Positions 8,413 through 14,649 are shown, counted from the first letter of the stretch. The stretch: DNA of 14,649 nt from Eudoraea sp. (GCA_024642325.1 JAHEBI010000013.1:1-14649); one strand, 5' to 3'. Numbers and translations: made by a program. The notes: generated by a model not told the origin, from the sequence alone.

Positions 8413-9672
8413 TTATTCTGTTCTTAACGCATCTATGGGCCTCACTCTTATCGCGCTTTGAGCGGGAATAAAACCTGCCAGTAATCCCGATAATACCAGG
8501 ATAAATAAGGCTATGGTAACCACCCCTAAACTTACACTAGGGTTAAGAAACATATCCACAGGACCATTAGCGTCCAATAAAGCGTTAACTCCATAAATAA
8601 ACAGGGCTCCCATAATAATACCCGCCATACCGGAGATAATGGTAAGAAAAATTGATTCCATAAGAATCTGCTTTTTAATAGACCAGGGATCCTCACCTAA
8701 TGCCCTGCGTATTCCAATTTCTTTGGTCCTTTCCTTTACCACAATTAACATAATATTGCTCACCCCGATTATTCCGGATAATAAGACCAAAATTCCAACG
8801 AAATAAGCAATAAAACTCATTGCCCCAAACAAGCTCTCAACTCTGTTATACTGCTCAAACAGATCAAAATAACCCACTGCCCTTGTGTCCTCAGGATGTA
8901 TTTTGTGTTGGGCTTTCATTAAATTAATAATATCCTCTTTGATACTGGATATGGAAGTTCCGTCATGAGCTGTAATAGCCATCCAACTTACATCATTTCC
9001 CATATTAAATGCCTGCGAGAAGGAAGTAAAGGGCACAAATATTTCTTTTTGAGCCTCTTCCCCATCCCCATCATTACTCTTCTTTTTATAGGTGCCCACT
9101 ACCATAAAATTTACTCCTTTTATCTTGATATAGCTTCCCAGCACTTCTTCCTCTTTGTCGTATAATTCATTTTTTACACCGGCCCCGATTATTGCTACTT
9201 TTCGTTTTTCCCGAATATCATTCTGATTTATAAAACGCCCTTCGGTAACGGTCATGGGGTCCTGGTTAATAATTTCCGGAAAATCGCCATAAACATTATA
9301 CGCCCCTGTATTTAAACCTCTAACCACATTGTTATCATTACCAAATCCACCCAGTTGATTTCTGGGTGAAACAAATCGCAGATTGGGTATATTTTCACGG
9401 ATAGAACTTACATCTTCCACTTTAAACCGAAAGTTTCTACCTATTGGTAAACCCATATGGGCTTTTGTGGTACTTCGGGTCCACATGAACATTGTGTTTG
9501 TGGCAATATCTCCAAAATCGGCTTTAATTCCGTTTTCCAGGCCTTTTCCTGCTGAAAGTAAAATAATGAGTATAAGTATGCCCCAGAAAACACCAAAAGC
9601 AGTAAGTACTGTTCTGAACCAATTAGTGGTCAGTACTTCCAATATTTCTTTCCATCGATCTCTATTAAACAT
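8413..9672 (-). CDS. MacB-like ABC permease A2 (type 2)
   Basis: This 419-residue inner-membrane permease has the MacB periplasmic core and FtsX membrane domain but no ATPase part. Helix 1 carries FGVFWGILILIILLSAGKG. The periplasmic motifs YGDFPEI and EGRFINQNDI match permease B2, placing it in the type-2 half of the presumed heterodimer. The coupling region reads VKERTKEIGIRRALGEDPWSI, sharing EIG and PWSI with its neighbour A1 rather than with B2. It ends FIPAQSAIRVRPIDALRTE. It starts 12 bases after the A1 stop and is followed by the module-A adaptor. The ATPase partner is uncertain because none is encoded within this half of the cluster. Confidence 0.94.
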   Translation of the reverse strand: MFNRDRWKEILEVLTTNWFRTVLTAFGVFWGILILIILLSAGKGLENGIKADFGDIATNTMFMWTRSTTKAHMGLPIGRNFRFKVEDVSSIRENIPNLRFVSPRNQLGGFGNDNNVVRGLNTGAYNVYGDFPEIINQDPMTVTEGRFINQNDIREKRKVAIIGAGVKNELYDKEEEVLGSYIKIKGVNFMVVGTYKKKSNDGDGEEAQKEIFVPFTSFSQAFNMGNDVSWMAITAHDGTSISSIKEDIINLMKAQHKIHPEDTRAVGYFDLFEQYNRVESLFGAMSFIAYFVGILVLLSGIIGVSNIMLIVVKERTKEIGIRRALGEDPWSIKKQILMESIFLTIISGMAGIIMGALFIYGVNALLDANGPVDMFLNPSVSLGVVTIALFILVLSGLLAGFIPAQSAIRVRPIDALRTE

Positions 9673-9684
9673 AGTCAGGATAAA

Positions 9685-10929
9685 TTATTCATCTCTTAAC
9701 GCATCGATTGTGTGAATACTCGCCGCTCTCCAGGCCGGAAAAAACCCTGCGACAGCCCCGGCAATAATCAGCACCAAAACGGTGGAAATAGCGACATTAA
9801 AATTAACAGAAGGGTTAAGTATGTAGTCCACTTCTATATGTGGACCTACTATTTCCAAAAGCCCCATGCTAAAAATTAGACCTGCAAAACCTGAAATAGC
9901 TGTCACAAAAATAGATTCATGTAAAATCATTCCAACTATTGACCAGGGCTTTGCCCCCAGGGCTTTTCGGATTCCTATTTCCCTTGTCCTCTCTTTTACA
10001 ACAATCAACATAATGTTACTTACCCCAACCACCCCGGCTATTATGGTGCAGATCCCTACAAACCAGAAAAAAAATTTAATATTTCCAGTTAGACTGTAAT
10101 AGCGCTTTGCTTCCTCCAATGCGCTCCAAACCTGTATTGCTCCTGTATCTTCTGGTGCTACTTTATGAACCTGCTGAAGATGGGCCTGCAAATTTTCTTT
10201 AAAGGATATAGCCTGAACAACAGCTTCGTCAAAATTGTCCATTACCGGAAGGGTGTAGCTCATATTGTTAATTCGGTCTCCACCATTAAATACCTGCTGA
10301 GCCGTGGTTATGGGAATATAAATACGTTCTTCTTCCCTATCTTCTCTCTCCGAGTATATCCCGACAATTTTAAACAATACGCCCGATATATTAATGAACT
10401 CTCCCAGCGGAGTTTTTATGTCCTTAAAGACATCCTTTTTAATTTTGTTTCCTATTATGGCAACCTTAGCTGTATTGACTTCATCCAGATAATTTAAAAA
10501 TCTCCCTTCAGACATCTTTGCGTTTTCAATAAATTGAAAATCATAGGAAACTCCCTGAATACCATAGACTAAAGCCTCTTTTCCATAGTTCACCTTAACA
10601 TCCCGGACAAATATCCTCGGGGATTTATATTCAACTTCATCTCCAAACAAGGCAAGCGAAGACGTATAATTCTCGTTTCTTAATTGTATCGTCCTGCCAG
10701 GGTTAAGCCCTTTAAATTCTTTGGATGTAACTCCGGGCCATACCCATACACTGGTAGCAGAATCTTCCTCAAACTCATGGGCAATTCCATTTTGCATTCC
10801 CTGACCAAAACCCAATAAAATTACCAGTATAAAAATTCCTGAAGCTACAGATAAGCCAGTAAGGAAAGTCCGTAATTTGTTTTTACGGATTGTGTCAAAA
10901 ATTTCCTGCCATCTCTCGAGATCGAACAT
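9685..10929 (-). CDS. MacB-like ABC permease A1 (type 1)
   Basis: This is the first gene of the efflux cluster in transcription order, a 414-residue MacB/FtsX-type permease without an ATPase domain. Helix 1 is preceded by RKNKLRTFLTGLSVASG, closely matching permease B1. The periplasmic core spans roughly residues 45-280. The coupling loop is VKERTREIGIRKALGAKPWS, and the C-terminus is FFPAWRAASIHTIDALRDE, where His-Thr replaces the more usual Lys/Arg-Pro before IDALR. The ATG at 10929 gives the same MF(D/N/S)xxxW start as A2 and B1. Upstream is a 110-base gap with a candidate ECF-type promoter. It probably forms a heterodimer with permease A2. Confidence 0.94.
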   Translation of the reverse strand: MFDLERWQEIFDTIRKNKLRTFLTGLSVASGIFILVILLGFGQGMQNGIAHEFEEDSATSVWVWPGVTSKEFKGLNPGRTIQLRNENYTSSLALFGDEVEYKSPRIFVRDVKVNYGKEALVYGIQGVSYDFQFIENAKMSEGRFLNYLDEVNTAKVAIIGNKIKKDVFKDIKTPLGEFINISGVLFKIVGIYSEREDREEERIYIPITTAQQVFNGGDRINNMSYTLPVMDNFDEAVVQAISFKENLQAHLQQVHKVAPEDTGAIQVWSALEEAKRYYSLTGNIKFFFWFVGICTIIAGVVGVSNIMLIVVKERTREIGIRKALGAKPWSIVGMILHESIFVTAISGFAGLIFSMGLLEIVGPHIEVDYILNPSVNFNVAISTVLVLIIAGAVAGFFPAWRAASIHTIDALRDE

Positions 10930-10970
10930 GGATTAGGTTGATTAGTGATTGATGATATAGCCTCCTTAAA

Positions 10971-10999
10971 TAAGACTTCCCCGCTTTGTAATTGTTACA
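10971..10999 (-). promoter_or_regulatory. Candidate ECF-sigma promoter for module A
   Basis: The minus strand reads TGTAAC, 17 bases, then GTCTTA, ending about 41 bases before the permease A1 ATG. Both half-sites and the exact spacing match the sequence ahead of the ATPase gene at 7206-7234. A local dyad, TGTAA-CAA-TTACA, overlaps the -35 part. The rest of the 110-base gap (10930-11039) shows no TAnnTTTG box and no clear terminator for the upstream cassette. Confidence 0.45.
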
Positions 11000-11039
11000 G
11001 TTAAAAGTGCTAAATAATGTTAAAGTTGAGCCTATATTA

Positions 11040-11252
11040 TTATGATCTCATTTTCCTGTAAACAAAGTAAAAAAGAACACCTAACAAGAGATACGGAATT
11101 GCCATTAAATACACAATCCCATTGTTAATCCCCTCCGCCATGGAATTATCGTCCTGACTTTCGAGAACAGCCCTGCACATGGCGCATTGTGCGGTTAACA
11201 GCCCTGGCACTATTAGAAATAAAATTACGAGTAACGGACCTTTATTTTTCAC
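11040..11252 (-). CDS. Small exported membrane protein with CxxC motif
   Basis: This 70-residue protein has a Sec signal peptide of about 21 residues ending LLTA/Q, then QCAMCRAVLESQ. A short polar stretch is followed by one membrane helix (about 44-66) ending in a basic YRKMRS tail. That topology would place Cys23 and Cys26 in the periplasm at the very start of the mature chain. The -1 residue is Gln, so it does not fit a lipobox. No named family is recognised, though I associate small CAMCR proteins with this position after DUF420 in flavobacterial oxidase loci. Given neighbours in oxidase copper assembly, a role in metal or thiol handling for cytochrome oxidase is a guess from context. It is the last gene of the assembly cassette, 42 bases after DUF420. 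Confidence 0.82.
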   Translation of the reverse strand: MKNKGPLLVILFLIVPGLLTAQCAMCRAVLESQDDNSMAEGINNGIVYLMAIPYLLLGVLFYFVYRKMRS

Positions 11253-11294
11253 TTTATCGTATTTCTATATGGTGGTATTTTAAGAATACTATTT

Positions 11295-11834
11295 TTAATA
11301 CTCATAATATGGTGAAATCATTAAATAAACAATGACCCCGGTAACTGCCACATACAGCCAGATAGGAAATGTAATTCTGGCAAGCTGGCGGTGCCGTTCA
11401 AAATTTTGTAAATATGCACGGGCATAGGTCTTAAGTACCAGTGGTATTATAACAATGGACAGGATGATATGGGAAATAAGTATAAAATAATAAACGTATT
11501 TAAACACTCCTTCTCCTCCGTAAGAAGTAGAATCCGCCGTCATATGATAAGCAATGTACATGAGCAAGAAAAGTAAAGACAATACAATGCAAGCGCTCAT
11601 AATATTCTGATGTAAAACCCTTTTGCCATTCTTAATAGCCCAAACGGCATAAATTAATAAGATTGCCGTAAGTCCATTAATCGATGCGTAAACAGGAGGC
11701 AGAAAACCTAAAGGTTCAGAATTTGGGATTTTAACACCAAATAAAACTGCAACCACCAAAGGAACCAAAATTGATATTATGGTGATGATCCTATTAAACT
11801 TCTGCTCCCTTATCTTATCGTCCACCTTATTCAT
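11295..11834 (-). CDS. DUF420 membrane protein (CtaM-like oxidase maturation factor)
   Basis: This is a 179-residue integral membrane protein with five predicted helices (about 15-35, 50-68, 77-98, 110-134 and 150-172). It carries histidines at 75, 97, 122 and 148, as expected of DUF420. The family includes Bacillus YozB and Staphylococcus CtaM, the latter required for activity of a heme-copper oxidase, so a role in maturing the cytochrome oxidase is likely. The histidines near membrane boundaries are plausible metal or heme ligands, but that is inference. It overlaps the SCO gene by 8 bases (11827-11834), suggesting coupled translation, and precedes the small CxxC protein. The assignment rests on topology, the LHQNIM and SHIILS motifs, and gene context. 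Confidence 0.85.
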   Translation of the reverse strand: MNKVDDKIREQKFNRIITIISILVPLVVAVLFGVKIPNSEPLGFLPPVYASINGLTAILLIYAVWAIKNGKRVLHQNIMSACIVLSLLFLLMYIAYHMTADSTSYGGEGVFKYVYYFILISHIILSIVIIPLVLKTYARAYLQNFERHRQLARITFPIWLYVAVTGVIVYLMISPYYEY

Positions 11835-12552
11835 TTAGAAGTTTTTTTATATCCTCCTTTAAAATACTGATCTGTTGCTTTTCTCCCTCTTCATTTTCAC
11901 CCTGAGATTCGGTTATTGTTCCCCTGTAATAGATAAGTGGGTTACCAAAATCATCAGTTCTTGAACGGAGGTATCCATTTTTATCTACAAGTGCAAACAA
12001 CCCGGAATGTTCAAACCCTCCCGGGACACCAATGTCTTCTGCGGCAAAAATATTAAAGCCAATATTTGCAAGGTCATATATTTCCTGACGATCCCCGGTC
12101 ATCAAATGCCAGTCCATATCCTCTATACCATATTTTTCGGCATATGCTTTTAATACACTGGGGGTATCGTAGTCTGGGTTAATGGTAAATGAGGCAACCC
12201 CAAAATCATCAAAATCCCTGAATTCTTTCTGAATTTCCACTAAATTGGAATTCATTACCGGACAAATGGAAGGGCATGTGGTGAAGAAAAACTCCACAAC
12301 ATATACTTTTCCATTGTAGTCATTTTGTGTAATCAACAGGCTATCCTGATTTAAAAATGCAAAAGCAGGCACTTTCCTTTTCTCATTGTTCAAATAGATA
12401 AAACCAAGTGCATCATTGTTGGCATCAAGGTTCATTCGATCATGCTGAATGACAGTTCCCGTCTTTATGCGTTCAATAATCCTGGGAATAAATATGATAC
12501 CAAAAACCAGGACAATTAATGAGACCCAGACATATGTATATTTATTTTTCAT
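11827..12552 (-). CDS. SCO family copper chaperone for cytochrome oxidase
   Basis: This 241-residue protein has an N-terminal membrane anchor (about residues 7-23) and a periplasmic thioredoxin-like domain. The copper site is complete: Cys93 and Cys97 in FFFTTCPSICPVM, and His182 in GGFEHSGLFALVD. SCO proteins deliver copper to, or reduce the cysteines of, the CuA centre in oxidase subunit II, facing the periplasm. The pattern DWHLMTGDRQEIYDLAN and the terminal LRSRTDD are typical of the family. It follows a related but cysteine-free protein with a one-base stop/start overlap (TAATG) and precedes DUF420 with an 8-base overlap, so the three are almost certainly co-transcribed. Confidence 0.96.
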   Translation of the reverse strand: MKNKYTYVWVSLIVLVFGIIFIPRIIERIKTGTVIQHDRMNLDANNDALGFIYLNNEKRKVPAFAFLNQDSLLITQNDYNGKVYVVEFFFTTCPSICPVMNSNLVEIQKEFRDFDDFGVASFTINPDYDTPSVLKAYAEKYGIEDMDWHLMTGDRQEIYDLANIGFNIFAAEDIGVPGGFEHSGLFALVDKNGYLRSRTDDFGNPLIYYRGTITESQGENEEGEKQQISILKEDIKKLLNE

Positions 12553-13184
12553 TAATTGGTTCTATCTGCGTTGTTTTTCTTAAGTGCCAGGCGGTACTCT
12601 GCTAAAATTATTTTGACGTCGTCCTCCATTTTATTATTGAGTTCAGCAACAGAGGTGGCATTAAAGCCATACTTGGCAGCTTCCTCTTCATCATCCGTTC
12701 TGCCTCTGAGGTTTTTTTTCTTGTCAATTATAAAAACATAATGTGTCCCCAAATTTTCATCAAGAACAAGGTTTGTCTTTAGTGAATTGAAAACCTCCCG
12801 GATCTGTTTATCAGATGTGAATACAAATTTCCAGTTCCTGATATCAGCCAAACCACCCAATTCCCTTTTTAATTCCTCAACTTTATCCTCAGTTCCAAAA
12901 GGCATCATCATAACCATTTGAAAATCATAAAACTCATAGAACGGTTTGTAAATTTTTTGATTCAGATTAAATGCATTGCCTTTTTTAATTTCTACGTTTT
13001 TTCCCAAAAACCCTAAAATTGTGATTTTACCCTCAAAGGTTATTCCATCTTTATTTCCCGGAACATCCAATACCTCCTCTGTGAGCACAGGGAGTTTCCC
13101 AAAATTGTTTACCCCTGAGGCAAAAAACAAATAGGCAACCAGAGGCAGAATAAAAAGTACTACTAAGACAAATGTCTTTTTCAT
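12552..13184 (-). CDS. Cysteine-free SCO-like thioredoxin-fold membrane-anchored protein
   Basis: This 210-residue protein has an N-terminal anchor (about residues 5-22) and a periplasmic domain resembling the SCO protein encoded next to it. Matching points are the strand KITILGFLGKN (53-63) where SCO has its Cys pair, NWKFVFTSDKQIREVFN against DWHLMTGDRQEIYDLAN, and THYVFIIDKKKNLRGRTDD against EHSGLFALVDKNGYLRSRTDD. It contains no cysteine at all, so it cannot be a copper chaperone of the SCO type, although His148 falls close to the SCO copper histidine. It is the first gene of the assembly cassette and has its own probable promoter. A structural, regulatory or partner role beside the true SCO is inferred, not shown. 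The resemblance was found by eye. Confidence 0.82.
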   Translation of the reverse strand: MKKTFVLVVLFILPLVAYLFFASGVNNFGKLPVLTEEVLDVPGNKDGITFEGKITILGFLGKNVEIKKGNAFNLNQKIYKPFYEFYDFQMVMMMPFGTEDKVEELKRELGGLADIRNWKFVFTSDKQIREVFNSLKTNLVLDENLGTHYVFIIDKKKNLRGRTDDEEEAAKYGFNATSVAELNNKMEDDVKIILAEYRLALKKNNADRTN

Positions 13185-13204
13185 TGGTCAATTTAAAGAC
13201 AATA

Positions 13205-13212
13205 CAAAAATA
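13205..13212 (-). promoter_or_regulatory. Bacteroidota-type -7 box for the oxidase assembly cassette
   Basis: The minus strand reads TATTTTTG, matching TAnnTTTG, 20 bases before the ATG at 13184. It lies directly downstream of, and abuts, the U-tract of the coxIV terminator. A clear -33 TTG element is not seen at the expected distance, where the terminator stem lies. Confidence 0.5.
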
Positions 13213-13238
13213 AAAAAGACGGCTGTTATACCGTCTTT
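13212..13238 (-). terminator. Intrinsic terminator after oxidase subunit IV
   Basis: On the minus strand AAAGACGG pairs perfectly with CCGTCTTT across the loop TATAACAG, an 8-bp stem. Three further T residues extend the stem's TTT into a run of six. It starts about 20 bases after the coxIV stop. It marks the end of the oxidase structural-gene transcript. Confidence 0.8.
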
Positions 13239-13257
13239 AAGTGCTGTTAATTCCTTG

Positions 13258-13641
13258 TTAGAAATTCCAGGTTACGAAGCCATCTTTAAAGATGTTGTAA
13301 ATATAATCTGCTTCAAACAAAAGAATAAAAATGAGGTAGGCTACCAAAAATATTGGTGTCCATACGATAGCCCTTCTCAATGAACTTTTTTCATCACGTA
13401 AATGCATAAAATCCCATGCAATATAATACGCCTTAACCAGGGTAAGGATTATGAAAATCCAATTCAGAAGTTTCATCCCTAAAAAAGTATTGGTAGCCAG
13501 AATATGTGGTTTTGATATTCCCAATGCTACTTCTATTGCGGTGACTATGGTCAGAAAAACCAGTACACCCCATATTTTTTCAGTGTTCGACTTAAATTTT
13601 AGGAGTCCTCTAAAAATCTCCAGCTTATGTGCATGTGCCAT
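13258..13641 (-). CDS. Cytochrome c oxidase subunit IV (prokaryotic type)
   Basis: This small non-catalytic subunit of the heme-copper oxidase sits in the inner membrane. The 127 residues contain three helices (about 22-42, 55-77 and 92-112), the middle one followed by KAYYIAWDFMHLRDE, a typical feature of the prokaryotic subunit IV family in Bacteroidota. The His-rich start MAHAHK is at the ATG at 13641. It lies 57 bases after the subunit III stop with no promoter seen between, so it is probably co-transcribed with it. A terminator follows. The assignment rests on size, topology and position after subunit III. Confidence 0.9.
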   Translation of the reverse strand: MAHAHKLEIFRGLLKFKSNTEKIWGVLVFLTIVTAIEVALGISKPHILATNTFLGMKLLNWIFIILTLVKAYYIAWDFMHLRDEKSSLRRAIVWTPIFLVAYLIFILLFEADYIYNIFKDGFVTWNF

Positions 13642-13698
13642 TCTAAATCGTGTTATATTTTATTATGATCCTCTCTTTATATTTTTTTGGTTTATTTT

Positions 13699-14649
13699 CT
13701 AAACCAGATAGAAAAACGTGAAAACAAATACCCAGACTAAATCCACAAAATGCCAATAAAGCCCTACTTTTTCTACCATTTCATAGTGACCTCTTCTTTC
13801 ATAAGTCCCCAGAATAACATTAAAGAAAATAATGATATTGATAATTACACCGGAAAATACGTGGAAACCGTGAAAGCCGGTAATAAAGAAAAAGAAATCC
13901 GCAAAAAGTCGGCTTCCATATTCGTTTCTCTCGAGATTGGCGCCTTCAACCACTAATTGTGCGTCTTTGATTTTAGCTAAGGATTCTTCCCTGGTCAAGA
14001 GCACTTTTTCTCCTTCCGAATTAATAGTTTCTGTCCTGATCAGGATATTAGGATTCGATTTTAACCCTTCCGTTACTTCATTTACGGTATATGAGGGGAG
14101 GGCTTCACCCTTGTAAAACCATACCCCGTTCTTTTTTTCATGATCAATTCGTTCAGAAGGCAGTGTTTTGGCAAAATCTGCTAAGGAGGCCCTTTCTCCG
14201 GAGTCTGCCTTTACAAATTGTAATATTCTTCCCCCTCTTGTTTCAATCGCTCCATGATCACCCTTTATGAATGTAGCCCATTCCCAAGCCTGAGAACCCA
14301 CAAAGATGGCCCCTCCAATAATGGTAAGGAACATATAGATAATGGTTTTATTCTTCATCATCCTGTGACCTGCATCAACGGCAAGTACCATAGTTACAGA
14401 TGACATAATCAAAATAAATGTCATAAATGCAACATAGTACATAGGAAAATTTCCATGAAAAAATGGCACGTGAGTAAATACCTCATCGGCTATTGGCCAT
14501 GTTTCGATAAACTTAAATCTAGAAAAACCATAAGAGGCCAAAAATCCTGAAAACGTTAAAGCATCTGAAACTAAAAAGAACCACATCATTAGTTTTCCAT
14601 AACTTGCTCCCAAAGGTCGGTTTCCACCCCCCCAAACGCTTTCTTCTGT
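13699..14649 (-). CDS. Cytochrome c oxidase subunit III, 5' end outside window
   Basis: This is subunit III of an aa3/caa3-type heme-copper oxidase, an inner-membrane subunit next to catalytic subunit I. The frame stays open to the right edge. Upstream of the TTG at 14613 it reads TEESVWGGGNRPL, continuous with GASYGKLMMWFF, so the true start lies outside the window. Typical motifs are QAWEWATFIKG, FITGFHGFHVFSG and, near the end, YWHFVDLVWVFVFTFFYLV. The segment FLVSDALTF has Asp where classical subunit III has the DCCD-reactive Glu (SE), a conservative change. Between the WEWATFIKG helix and the FADFFFFITG helix is a polar insertion of roughly 115 residues, much longer than the loop in mitochondrial or proteobacterial subunit III. 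It is followed by subunit IV. Confidence 0.95.
   Translation of the reverse strand, partial: TEESVWGGGNRPLGASYGKLMMWFFLVSDALTFSGFLASYGFSRFKFIETWPIADEVFTHVPFFHGNFPMYYVAFMTFILIMSSVTMVLAVDAGHRMMKNKTIIYMFLTIIGGAIFVGSQAWEWATFIKGDHGAIETRGGRILQFVKADSGERASLADFAKTLPSERIDHEKKNGVWFYKGEALPSYTVNEVTEGLKSNPNILIRTETINSEGEKVLLTREESLAKIKDAQLVVEGANLERNEYGSRLFADFFFFITGFHGFHVFSGVIINIIIFFNVILGTYERRGHYEMVEKVGLYWHFVDLVWVFVFTFFYLV

Noticed and set aside
10961..10967. AAGGAGG on the minus strand as a ribosome binding site for permease A1
   Set aside because: It is 31 bases from the ATG, no alternative start codon lies at suitable spacing, and this phylum seldom relies on such sites.
11184..11199. Lipoprotein signal at Cys23 of the small CxxC protein
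   Set aside because: The residue before the Cys is Gln, which does not fit the lipobox. Ordinary signal peptidase cleavage is more likely.
13642..13698. Promoter between oxidase subunits III and IV
   Set aside because: The 57-base gap is A/T-rich but holds no TAnnTTTG box or ECF-like pair.
14611..14613. TTG as the start of oxidase subunit III
   Set aside because: The frame continues to the right edge with residues that fit the family (VWGGGNRP before GASYGK).
14627..14633. Run of seven C as a possible frameshift in subunit III
   Set aside because: The reading frame through the run gives VWGGGN, the expected family sequence, and is continuous on both sides.

Overview
The window looks like chromosome from a member of the Bacteroidota, most likely a Flavobacteriaceae. 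The DNA is AT-rich. Two intergenic regions carry the TAnnTTTG -7 element typical of this phylum. Shine-Dalgarno sequences are essentially absent from starts. The gene order coxIII - coxIV - SCO-like - SCO - DUF420 - small CxxC protein is the oxidase and assembly layout I associate with flavobacteria. All recognised genes except the leftmost lie on the minus strand, so the window reads right to left.

Right part (about 11040-14649): the end of a cytochrome c oxidase locus. Subunit III runs off the right edge and is followed by subunit IV. A clear intrinsic terminator follows subunit IV. Overlapping the terminator's U-tract is a TAnnTTTG promoter for a four-gene membrane and assembly cassette: a cysteine-free SCO-like protein, a true SCO copper chaperone, a five-helix DUF420 (CtaM-type) protein, and a 70-residue membrane protein with an exported CxxC.

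Middle part (about 1416-10929): eight genes for tripartite ABC efflux of the MacA/MacB/TolC kind, with a separate ATPase. The layout is permease A1, permease A2, adaptor A, then ATPase, permease B1, permease B2, adaptor B, TolC. This is a duplicated [permease type 1, permease type 2, adaptor] unit that has only one ATPase and one outer-membrane channel. Each half is preceded by the same bipartite sequence, TGTAAC-N17-GTC(C/T)TA, which I read as a candidate ECF-sigma promoter pair.

Left part (1-1415): tsaB (tRNA t6A synthesis) follows the tolC terminator. Its probable -7 box overlaps the terminator's U-tract. tsaB converges with, and overlaps by 26 bases, the end of a plus-strand gene for an unrecognised secreted protein that enters from the left edge. 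No RNA genes, insertion sequences, CRISPR arrays or integration marks were seen. No gene-free stretch exceeds about 110 bases.

The points most worth following up are the shared promoter-like pair, the module-specific signatures in the permease coupling regions, and the cysteine-less SCO paralogue beside the canonical one.
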